A stretch of DNA of 64,000 nucleotides from Nocardioides sp. Root140. GTDB lineage: Bacteria; Actinomycetota; Actinomycetes; Propionibacteriales; Nocardioidaceae. Below are positions 57,580-64,000 of the stretch, one piece after another. The translations under genes were made by a program, and so were the position numbers. The DNA lies in contig NZ_LMFI01000010.1 in NCBI RefSeq assembly GCF_001426745.1, positions 125,468-189,467 on the forward strand, read 5' to 3'. Positions within the stretch are counted from its first letter, which is position 1, and every line of letters begins with the position of its first letter. Under the pieces are notes generated by a model. The model ran no database searches, was not told where the DNA came from, and saw only the letters and a program-made list of their open reading frames with translations.

Positions 57580-60221
57580 CGCTGCCCCGGCTGGTGATCG
57601 CTGCACCCGCCTCGGGGCACGGCAAGACCACGATCGCGACCGGCCTGATGGCTGCGCTCTCGCGGCGCGGCCTGTCGATCAGCGGCCACAAGGTCGGGCC
57701 TGACTACATCGACCCGGGCTACCACTCGCTGGCCACCGGGCGTCCCGGCCGCAACCTCGACCCCCACCTGGTCGGCGAGGAGCTGCTGGTGCCGCTGCTG
57801 CTCAACGGCGCCCGGGGTGCAGACGTCGCGGTGATCGAGGGCGTCATGGGGTTGTACGACGGCCAGATCGGCGGCGACGGATTCGCCTCCACCGCCCACC
57901 TCGCCACGGTGACCCGCTCCCCCATCGTCCTCGTCGTCGACATCTCCCACGCGTCACGGTCGATCGGTGCCGTCGTGCAGGGCATGGCGTCCTACGACTC
58001 GTCGGTCGAGATCGCCGGGGTCATCCTCAACAAGGCCGGGTCGGTGCGGCATGCCGACGAGGTACGCCGCTCGATCGACCTGCCGGTGCTCGGCGTGCTC
58101 CACCGCGACGACGGCATCGTCGCACCCTCGCGACACCTCGGGCTGGTGCCGGCCGACGAGCGCGACGAGGCAGCGGCGACCCTGGAGCGATTGACCGACC
58201 GGATCACCGAGCGGATCGACCTCGACGCCGTCCTGGCCCTCGCCCATCTGGCGCCTCGTCTCGACGCCGAGCCCTGGGACCCGACTGTCGCCCTGCAGAC
58301 GTCCTGCAGAGCGGCGGCTCCGGCGACCCCGGTGCAGGACGCAACGCCGGACGTCCTGCGAGGCGGTGGCCCCGACGACCACGATGCAGGACGTCCCGAT
58401 CGACGACCGGTCATCGCGATGGCCGGTGGGCGTGCGTTCACGTTCCGCTACGCGGAGACCGAGGAGCTGCTGCGCGCCGCCGGGTGCGACGTGGTCACCT
58501 TCGACCCACTCCACGACGACGCGCTGCCGGCGGGCACGGCCGGCCTCTATCTGGGCGGCGGATTCCCCGAGGTCCACGCCGCCGGCTTGAGCGCCAACGA
58601 GGCCTTGATGGGCGAACTCTCCGCTGCCATTGCGTCGGGCATGCCGACGGTCGCCGAGTGTGCCGGGCTGCTCTACCTCTGCCGCACCGTCGACCACGCC
58701 GCCATGGTCGGCGCGCTGCCCGCGGACGCCCGGATGACCCCGCGCCTCACGCTGTCCTACCGCCGCGCGGAGTCACCCGTCGCGACGTTGTTGGGACGCC
58801 CCGGCGAGGTCGTCACCGGCCACGAGTTCCACCGGACGACGGTGACGCCGGCCGCGTCCGACGTCCCGGCCTGGCACGTCGACGACCAGCCGATCGGGTT
58901 CGCCTCCGACACCGTGCATGCGTCGTACCTGCACACACACTGGGCCGGGCATCCTCAACTGGCGCAGCGCTTCGCGGATGCGGCGTGTGCGTATGCGGAG
59001 GCCCCTGGCCCGCTGGTTGAGGAGGGCAGCGCCCCCCTGGTTGAGGAGGGCCGTCAAGGCCTGTCTCGAAACCTTGGGGCCTGTGGTTTCGAGACAGGCG
59101 CAGAGCGCCTTCCTCAACCAGCGGGAGCCGTCGCCGAGCGCCCTGGTCGACCAGCGGATCCGTTGCGGCACCACGGGGACACCGAGGCCGGGGAGGGCCT
59201 GGTCGACTTCGCGGTCAACGTGTACGACGGCCCGCGGCCGGCCTGGCTGCACGAGGCGCTCCTCGCCAGTCTCGACGGGATCGGCGCCTACCCCACCGCG
59301 GTTCAGGCCGAGCACGCGATCGCCCGCCGACACGGTCGACGCGATGGCGAGGTGCTGGCCACCGCCGGTGCGGCCGAGGCGTTCTCACTGATCGCCCGGA
59401 TGCGCCCGTGGCGGCATCCGGTCGTCGTGCACCCGCAGTTCACCGAGCCCGACGTCGCGCTGACGATGGCCGGCCACCGACCCGCGCACGTGCCCTGTGA
59501 CCCGGACGACGGATTCCGCCTGGACCCCACCCAGGTGCCCGATGACGCCGACCTCGTCGTGATCGGCAACCCGACCAACCCGACCGGCGCACTCCACCCC
59601 GCGGCGACCATCCGTGCCCTGCTGCGACCGGGGCGACTGGTCGTGGTCGACGAGGCGTTCATGGACGCCGTGCCGGGTGAGACCCAGTCCCTCGCCGGCG
59701 CCACGACACCGGGCCTGGTCGTCGTACGCAGCCTCACCAAGCTGTGGTCGATCCCGGGGGTGCGCGCGGGCTACGTGCTCGCGGAGGCCGCGGTCGTCGA
59801 CGACCTGCGGGCCCAGCAGGTGCCGTGGTCGGTCTCGACGACGGCGGCCGCTGCGATGGTGGCCTGTTGCAGTGACGACGCCGCATCGGAGGCGGCCGAA
59901 CGTGCCCGGCAGGTCGTCGTACGCCGCAAGGTCCTCACCGACGGGCTGGCCGAGCTCGGCGTCGACCATCTCGCCTCGGACGGGCCGTTCGTGCTGGCCC
60001 GGGTCGACCCGGGCCTCCGGGCGCGGCTGCGCACGGCCGGGTTCGCCGTCCGCCGGGCCGACACGTTCCCGGGCCTGGACGAGACGTGGATCCGCATCGC
60101 CGTGCGCGCTCCCGAGCCCACGCGCAAACTCCTGTCGGTGCTGGGGATCGAGCTCGGTGACGCCGGTCGTGTCCAATGTCCGGCCGGCGGTGTCGGTGGC
60201 GACCTCGATGCTCTAGGGTGA
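57573..60221 (+). CDS. cobB: Fused cobyrinic acid a,c-diamide synthase (CobB) and CobC-type aminotransferase
   Basis: Residues 1-475 are CobB/CbiA: the ATP-binding ASGHGKT (13-19), HKVGPDYIDPGYH, and a class I glutamine amidotransferase domain with nucleophile C363 (AECAGLLYL). Residues about 541-870 are a PLP aminotransferase of the CobC/CobD-like group (FAVNVYDGPRPAWL, IGNPTNPTG, catalytic K723 in SLTKLWSIPG), which makes or uses the aminopropanol arm. Two linkers carry DNA repeats: 58299-58402 between the CobB halves, and 59011-59121 between CobB and CobC. The ATG at 57573 overlaps the cobO stop. Confidence 0.9.
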   Translation: MVALPRLVIAAPASGHGKTTIATGLMAALSRRGLSISGHKVGPDYIDPGYHSLATGRPGRNLDPHLVGEELLVPLLLNGARGADVAVIEGVMGLYDGQIGGDGFASTAHLATVTRSPIVLVVDISHASRSIGAVVQGMASYDSSVEIAGVILNKAGSVRHADEVRRSIDLPVLGVLHRDDGIVAPSRHLGLVPADERDEAAATLERLTDRITERIDLDAVLALAHLAPRLDAEPWDPTVALQTSCRAAAPATPVQDATPDVLRGGGPDDHDAGRPDRRPVIAMAGGRAFTFRYAETEELLRAAGCDVVTFDPLHDDALPAGTAGLYLGGGFPEVHAAGLSANEALMGELSAAIASGMPTVAECAGLLYLCRTVDHAAMVGALPADARMTPRLTLSYRRAESPVATLLGRPGEVVTGHEFHRTTVTPAASDVPAWHVDDQPIGFASDTVHASYLHTHWAGHPQLAQRFADAACAYAEAPGPLVEEGSAPLVEEGRQGLSRNLGACGFETGAERLPQPAGAVAERPGRPADPLRHHGDTEAGEGLVDFAVNVYDGPRPAWLHEALLASLDGIGAYPTAVQAEHAIARRHGRRDGEVLATAGAAEAFSLIARMRPWRHPVVVHPQFTEPDVALTMAGHRPAHVPCDPDDGFRLDPTQVPDDADLVVIGNPTNPTGALHPAATIRALLRPGRLVVVDEAFMDAVPGETQSLAGATTPGLVVVRSLTKLWSIPGVRAGYVLAEAAVVDDLRAQQVPWSVSTTAAAAMVACCSDDAASEAAERARQVVVRRKVLTDGLAELGVDHLASDGPFVLARVDPGLRARLRTAGFAVRRADTFPGLDETWIRIAVRAPEPTRKLLSVLGIELGDAGRVQCPAGGVGGDLDALG
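58299..58402 (+). repeat. Two 52-bp repeat units (family B) inside cobB
   Basis: Units 58299-58350 and 58351-58402 both begin ACGTCCTGC and contain GCAGGACG near the other end, so each is a palindrome. The same 52-bp unit recurs at 60598-60791. In cobB it is translated as a Pro/Asp/Arg-rich linker between the ATP-binding and amidotransferase domains. Confidence 0.85.
59011..59121. repeat. Large inverted repeat (family C) in the cobB-cobC linker
   Basis: Arms 59037-59073 and 59085-59121 are imperfect reverse complements of 37 nt, with the outer 11 and inner 14 positions nearly identical, around an 11-nt loop. A further half-site (CGCTGGTTGAGGAGGGC) starts at 59011. The core is CTGGTTGAGGA...CTGTCTCGAAACC. 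It is read in frame as part of the junction between the two enzymes. Confidence 0.85.
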
Positions 60222-60325
60222 AGCACGTTGGGCTCGAGGAAGCCGGTGTAACTCCGGCACAGTCGCGCTACTGTGACATCGCTCCGGCGGTGGAGTCAGA
60301 CCCGAGGGCCCAGCGGAATCCCCAC
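60222..60325 (+). ncRNA. Cobalamin riboswitch R4 (controls cbtB, cbtA and probably cobD)
   Basis: The core GAGGAAGCCGGTGTAACTCC is followed by GGCACAGTCGCGCTACTGTGAC and GGAGTCAGACCCGAGGGCC, in B12-box order. A -10-like TAGGGT (60214-60219) overlaps the cobC stop. The RBS AGGAGG (60349-60354) of cbtB lies downstream. Confidence 0.9.
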
Positions 60326-60359
60326 TAGTTCAGGGACGCACCATCCCTCAGGAGGACAC

Positions 60360-60587
60360 ATGTCTCAGGCAACCCCCGCCATCTCGACGGCCGGCCCCGA
60401 CGCGATCGAGCTCCCCTCGATCCCGCTGGCCCAGATCGCCCCGTGGGCGCTCTTCTACGGTCTCGTCGCGCTGCTCGCGCTCTTCTTCATCAGCACCGAC
60501 CAGGGCGCCACTTCGCTGATCTCCGGCACCGCGATCCACGAGTGGGTCCACGACGGTCGCCACCTGCTCGGCTACCCCTGCCACTGA
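60360..60587 (+). CDS. cbtB: Cobalt transporter subunit CbtB
   Basis: The 75-residue protein has one membrane helix (26-47) and a C-terminal metal-site motif HEWVHDGRHLLGYPCH with H60, H64, H68 and H75, as in CbtB. CbtAB is a predicted cobalt uptake system found behind B12 riboswitches. The ATG at 60360 follows AGGAGG by 5 nt, which fixes the start; the longer frame overlaps the riboswitch. cbtA follows after the 52-bp repeat array. Confidence 0.92.
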   Translation: MSQATPAISTAGPDAIELPSIPLAQIAPWALFYGLVALLALFFISTDQGATSLISGTAIHEWVHDGRHLLGYPCH

Positions 60588-60597
60588 TCCACGCCTG

Positions 60598-60791
60598 ACG
60601 TCCTGCACGCCGGTCGCTCCGGCAACCACTCCGCAGGACGTCCAGCGCAACGTCCTGCGTGCAGGCTGCTCCGGCAACCACTCCGCAGGACCTCCGTCGC
60701 CACGTCCTGCACGCCGGTCGCTCCGGCGACCGCTCCGCAGGACGTCCAGCGCAACGTCCTGCGTGCAGGCTGCTCCGGTCGCCGCACCGCA
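60598..60791 (+). repeat. 52-bp tandem palindromic repeats between cbtB and cbtA (family B)
   Basis: Units start at 60598, 60650, 60702 and 60754 (the last is partial, 38 nt). Units 1 and 3 are nearly identical, as are 2 and 4, giving a 104-bp higher-order period. Each unit pairs ACGTCCTGC with GCAGGACGT across about 25 nt. The array fills most of the 236-bp gap between the cbtB stop and the cbtA start. Confidence 0.92.
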
Positions 60792-60823
60792 ACGTGCGCG
60801 CCCCTCTCTGATCGGAACGACCC

Positions 60824-61675
60824 ATGACTGCACGCAACATCCTGATCCGGGGGCTCATCGCCGGATTCATCGCCGGCATCTTCGGCTTCCTCGTCGCCCA
60901 CCAGGTCGGCGAACCGCACGTCGAGAAGGCGATCGCCCTCGAAGAGGCAGGCACGGCTGACGAAGCCGAGGCGCCCGAGGAACACGGCCACGAAGAAGGC
61001 GCGGCCCACGAGCACGACGCCGCAGAGGCGGGCGGCACAGCGCATGAACACAGCCACGAGGCCGGGCACAGCCACGGCGAGGCGGCCGAGGTCTCCCGAG
61101 GCAACCAGCGCACCTGGGGCCTGCTCACCGGGACCCTGATCGTCGGTACGGCGCTGGGCGGGCTCATCGCGCTCATCTCCGCAGCCGCGATCGGCCGGGT
61201 CGGCCGGCTGCGTCCCGCCGCATCGACGGCACTGGTCACCGCGATCGGCTTCGCGTCCTTCGCCCTGGTGCCGTTCTTCAAGTACCCCGCGGCTCCCCCG
61301 GCCGTCGGGTCGGGCGACACGATCGGCGAGCGCACCGGCTACTACTTCATCTTCCTGGCCATCTCGGTGCTGGCCGCCGTGGCCGCCACGTTCCTGGCCC
61401 GTCGCCTGCTCACCCAGGTCAGCGTGTACGCCAGCGTCGTGATCGGCGCCGGCGCCTACCTCGCGGTCGTCGTACTCGCCGCGGTCGCGATGCCGACGGT
61501 CAACGAGCTGGGCGACTTCCCGGCCGACACGCTGTGGTACTTCCGCCTGTCGTCGCTGTTCACCCTGGCCACCATCTGGGGCGTCATCGGCGTCGTGCTC
61601 ACCGGCCTGGTCGGCCGCCTCGACGCGGTCGCCGTGGCCCGGGCCGAACGCCGCGAACTCGCCGCGTCGATCTGA
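60824..61675 (+). CDS. cbtA: Cobalt transporter subunit CbtA
   Basis: The 283-residue protein has an N-terminal helix (7-25), a His-rich loop with nine His between residues 54 and 84 (EEHGHEEGAAHEHD and HEHSHEAGHSHGE), and four more hydrophobic segments. This is the CbtA layout: about five helices with a metal-binding loop. It is expected to import cobalt with CbtB under control of riboswitch R4. Confidence 0.92.
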   Translation: MTARNILIRGLIAGFIAGIFGFLVAHQVGEPHVEKAIALEEAGTADEAEAPEEHGHEEGAAHEHDAAEAGGTAHEHSHEAGHSHGEAAEVSRGNQRTWGLLTGTLIVGTALGGLIALISAAAIGRVGRLRPAASTALVTAIGFASFALVPFFKYPAAPPAVGSGDTIGERTGYYFIFLAISVLAAVAATFLARRLLTQVSVYASVVIGAGAYLAVVVLAAVAMPTVNELGDFPADTLWYFRLSSLFTLATIWGVIGVVLTGLVGRLDAVAVARAERRELAASI

Positions 61676-61682
61676 GCCACCG

Positions 61683-62627
61683 TTGAAGCATTCCGTGCCG
61701 CGTGCCCTGGGACTGCTCCTGGGGTTCGCGGCCGACCGCGCGCTCGGGGACCCTGCACGGTTCCACCCGGTGGCCGGCTTCGGCCGGCTCGCGACCCGCG
61801 TCGAGAAGCTGACGTACGCCGACTCGCGGGCCCGCGGTGCCCTCCACAGCGCCCTCCTGGTGGGCGGCGTCGGGCTCACCGGTGCCCTGGCCGAACGCTC
61901 CACCCGTGACCGTCCGGTCGTGCGGACCCTGCTGACCGCCACCGCCACCTGGGCCGTCCTGGGCGGCACGTCACTCGGTCGTGAGGCCGAGGCCGTGCAC
62001 TCCCGACTGCACGACGGGGACCTGCCCGCGGCACGGCAGCGGCTCACCCACCTGGTCGGCCGTGACACCTCGCGTCTCGACGAGTCCGGGGTTGCCCGGG
62101 CCACCATCGAGTCCGTCGCCGAGAACACCTCCGACGCCGTGGTCGCGCCACTGGTCCTCGGAGCGGTGTTCGGCGTTCCCGGTCTCGTCGGCTACCGCGC
62201 TGCCAACACGCTCGACGCGATGGTGGGCCACCACAACGAGCGCTACGAGAACTTCGGTTGGGCCTCCGCACGCCTCGACGACCTGCTCAATCTCGCCGGT
62301 GCGCGGCTGTCCGCCCTGCTCGCAGCAGGTCTCGCGCCCACGGTTGGTGGCTCGCCGCGCGCCGCGTTCGCCGCCTGGCGCAAGGACGCCCGCCATCACC
62401 CGAGCCCCAACGCCGGGCCGGTCGAGGCGTCGTTCGCCGGGGCGCTCGGCGTACGGCTCGGTGGTGTGAACACCTACGGCACACGGGTCGAGGACCGGCA
62501 CACCCTCGGGAGCGGCGGTGCTCCCGGGGCCACAGACATCGCCAGGGCGGTCCGACTCGCCGACCGGGTTGATCGGGGTTCGGTCGTCGTCGCGGCCGCC
62601 CTGGCGATGGCCCGACGAGGTCGCTGA
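61683..62627 (+). CDS. cobD: Adenosylcobinamide-phosphate synthase (CobD/CbiB)
   Basis: The 314-residue polytopic protein has GLLLGFAADRALGDPARFHPVAGFGRL, RDTSRLDESGVARATIESVAENTSDAVVAPL and NTLDAMVGHHNERYENFGWASARLDDLLNL, all CobD/CbiB motifs. It attaches the aminopropanol (phosphate) arm to adenosylcobyric acid in the membrane. A TTG at 61683 or a GTG at 61695 may be the start; neither has a clear RBS. It follows cbtA by 7 bp. Confidence 0.94.
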   Translation: MKHSVPRALGLLLGFAADRALGDPARFHPVAGFGRLATRVEKLTYADSRARGALHSALLVGGVGLTGALAERSTRDRPVVRTLLTATATWAVLGGTSLGREAEAVHSRLHDGDLPAARQRLTHLVGRDTSRLDESGVARATIESVAENTSDAVVAPLVLGAVFGVPGLVGYRAANTLDAMVGHHNERYENFGWASARLDDLLNLAGARLSALLAAGLAPTVGGSPRAAFAAWRKDARHHPSPNAGPVEASFAGALGVRLGGVNTYGTRVEDRHTLGSGGAPGATDIARAVRLADRVDRGSVVVAAALAMARRGR

Positions 62628-62630
62628 CGA

Positions 62631-63374
62631 CTAGGCGCCGCGGCGAACCAGCCAGGCGTCGGCGGCAGCGGGGTCGGTGACCACCTCGACGTGGGACGCC
62701 GACGCGGCACGGCGTACGACGACCACCGGCACGCCCAACTCTGCCGCGGCCTCCATCTTGGGCCAGGTGAACGAGCCACCGGAGTCCTTGGTGACCACGA
62801 CATCGGCGGCGTGCTCGCGCATCAGGGCCAGCTCGCCGTCGAGGCGATAGGGACCACGACTCGTCAGCAGGGTCCACGGGGCCGGCAGTTCGAGGTCGGG
62901 AGGGTCCACAACCCGCACCAACGCTGACGATTCGGCCAACGGCTCCACGAAGCGGGCGAGCGACTGCCGGCCCACGGTGAGGAAGGGCCGCTCCCCCAGC
63001 GTGGCGGTCAACGCGGCCGCTTCGTCGTGGTCGTCGACCCAGTGCCACGTCTCTGCGCCGGGCGCCTGGGCCCAGCCGGGTCGCTCGAGACGCAGCAGGG
63101 GCACGCCGGTCGCCGCGCACGCCGCGATCGCGTTGCGGGTCATGCCCTCCGCGAAGGGATGCGTGGCGTCGACGACCGCAGTCACGTGCTCGTCACGAAG
63201 GTGGCCGACCAGTCCGTCCACGCCACCGAAGCCACCGATGCGCACGGGTCCGACGGGCAGCCGCGGACGCGCCACCCGCCCGGCCAGCGACGAGGTGAAG
63301 GTGGCGCCGCGTTGTTCGAGCAGGAGGGCGAGCTCACGCGCCTCGCCGGTGCCGCCGAGGAGCAGGACGTTCAT
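62631..63374 (-). CDS. cobK: Precorrin-6A reductase
   Basis: The 247-residue protein begins [23 protein letters not shown] (NADPH-binding glycine motif) and has [27 protein letters not shown] and [30 protein letters not shown]. CobK reduces precorrin-6A at C18-C19. The ATG overlaps the cobQ stop by 4 bp, so it is transcribed with cobQ. It is convergent with cobD, with 3 bp between the stops. Confidence 0.96.
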   Translation of the reverse strand: MNVLLLGGTGEARELALLLEQRGATFTSSLAGRVARPRLPVGPVRIGGFGGVDGLVGHLRDEHVTAVVDATHPFAEGMTRNAIAACAATGVPLLRLERPGWAQAPGAETWHWVDDHDEAAALTATLGERPFLTVGRQSLARFVEPLAESSALVRVVDPPDLELPAPWTLLTSRGPYRLDGELALMREHAADVVVTKDSGGSFTWPKMEAAAELGVPVVVVRRAASASHVEVVTDPAAADAWLVRRGA

Positions 63375-64000
63375 CGCGACGCTCCCGGGGGCAGGATCGC
63401 GAGGTCGGCCGGTGCACCGCGCTCGACCAGCTCGAGGAGGGCGTCGACGTCGAGGTGCTCCTCGACGAGCGCGCCGAGCAGGTCGAGCCGGGCCTCACGC
63501 TGCTCGGGGAAGCTCACGTCGGAGGAGCGCCACTCACGCCCCGCGGCGCTCGCTGCGGCTGCGAGGAAGGCGCGCCGGAACTCGTCGCCCTCGAGGCTGC
63601 CGTGCCACATCGTGCCGAACACTGCGCCCGCACGCGCTCCACCGAGGAACTCCTCGCCGGAGCTCCGGGTGATGCGGCCGTGGTGGATCTCGTAGCCGGT
63701 CGTCTCCACACCCAGCGCCTCACCGGTCGGCAGCCGCAGCGCCTTCTCCTCGGCGAACGTCGTGGCCACGTCGAGCAGGCCCAGGCCCTCGACATCGGCG
63801 CCGGCCACGCCCTCCACCCCCGTCGGGTCGATGATCCGACGACCGAGCATCTGGAAGCCACCACAGATGCCGAGGACCGGCTTTCCTGCCGCGGCGTGGT
63901 CGAGGATCGCGCGGTCCAGCCCACGCGACCGCAGCCAGGCCAGGTCGGAGATCGTCGCGCGGGTGCCGGGCAGCACCACGAGGTCGGCGTCGGCCATCGC
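63371..64000 (-). CDS. cobQ: Cobyric acid synthase, C-terminal glutamine amidotransferase part (cut by window edge)
   Basis: The visible 209 residues read [36 protein letters not shown] with the nucleophile Cys, YEIHHGRI and [19 protein letters not shown] with the conserved His. This is the class I GATase domain of CobQ/CbiP, which amidates four side chains of adenosylcobyrinic acid diamide. The ATP-binding half lies beyond the window. cobK follows directly. Confidence 0.95.
   Translation of the reverse strand, partial: AMADADLVVLPGTRATISDLAWLRSRGLDRAILDHAAAGKPVLGICGGFQMLGRRIIDPTGVEGVAGADVEGLGLLDVATTFAEEKALRLPTGEALGVETTGYEIHHGRITRSSGEEFLGGARAGAVFGTMWHGSLEGDEFRRAFLAAAASAAGREWRSSDVSFPEQREARLDLLGALVEEHLDVDALLELVERGAPADLAILPPGASR

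Noticed and set aside
1..64000. tRNA, rRNA, prophage, integrase, insertion sequence or attachment site
   Set aside because: No cloverleaf-like sequence, transposase, integrase or phage structural gene was recognised. Repeats are the only mobile-like DNA seen.

Overview
The window reads as chromosomal DNA of a high-GC actinobacterium. Coding density is high, third codon positions are GC-rich, GTG/TTG starts are common, and many genes have a -10 hexamer 6-7 nt before the start codon (leaderless transcripts). The gene content (type VII secretion, mycosin, LpqY-SugABC, DUF6542, DUF4245, Pcs, aerobic cobalamin genes) fits the Nocardioidaceae, probably Nocardioides or a close relative. That placement is an inference from gene families; no rRNA or tRNA gene is visible.

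1-11.5 kb is mixed housekeeping and accessory DNA: a cut-off secreted GH78 alpha-L-rhamnosidase and a tiny LuxR-type HTH gene that share a LacI-type operator, an M48 protease with two bacterial PH-domain membrane proteins, phosphatidylcholine synthase, exonuclease III, a voltage-gated-like K+ channel, an MFS transporter divergent from a GlxA-type regulator, RmuC and a DUF6542 protein. 11.5-27 kb is a type VII (ESX-like) secretion locus: mycP, an SDR plus a 2-oxoglutarate/Fe(II) oxygenase, two putative substrates (one with a collagen-like Gly-Pro-Pro tail), a lipoprotein, a WXG100 pair, eccB, eccE, an accessory gene, a frameshifted DHFR-fold gene, eccD and a single-chain three-ATPase eccC. No eccA is present.

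27-43 kb holds conserved core genes (YciO/Sua5 family, ispH, xseA-xseB, DUF4245, glpX). These are interrupted by an ArsR-SRPBCC-DinB operon with twin palindromic operators and a molybdate uptake operon with its own HTH-TOBE regulator. Two alpha/beta hydrolases and the trehalose-type importer lpqY-sugABC follow.

43-64 kb is an aerobic cobalamin locus: cobF, cobN, a CbiX-like/[2Fe-2S] fusion, cobG, cobH, cobIJ, cobM, cobL, an orphan ABC ATPase, a chelatase ChlI/ChlD fusion, cobO, a cobB-cobC fusion, cbtB, cbtA, cobD, cobK and the end of cobQ. Four cobalamin riboswitches divide it into co-regulated units: cobalt import and chelation, ring methylation and contraction, and amidation and adenosylation. 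This half of the window, and not the secretion half, carries several families of short repeats: 21-bp units at gene ends, a 52-bp palindromic unit both between cbtB and cbtA and inside cobB, a large inverted repeat in the cobB-cobC linker, and repeat-derived linkers in the ChlI/ChlD fusion and probably in cobN.

The most unusual combinations are the collagen-like type VII substrate facing a prolyl-hydroxylase-like 2OG oxygenase, and the small repeats accepted in frame at domain boundaries of cobalamin enzymes.
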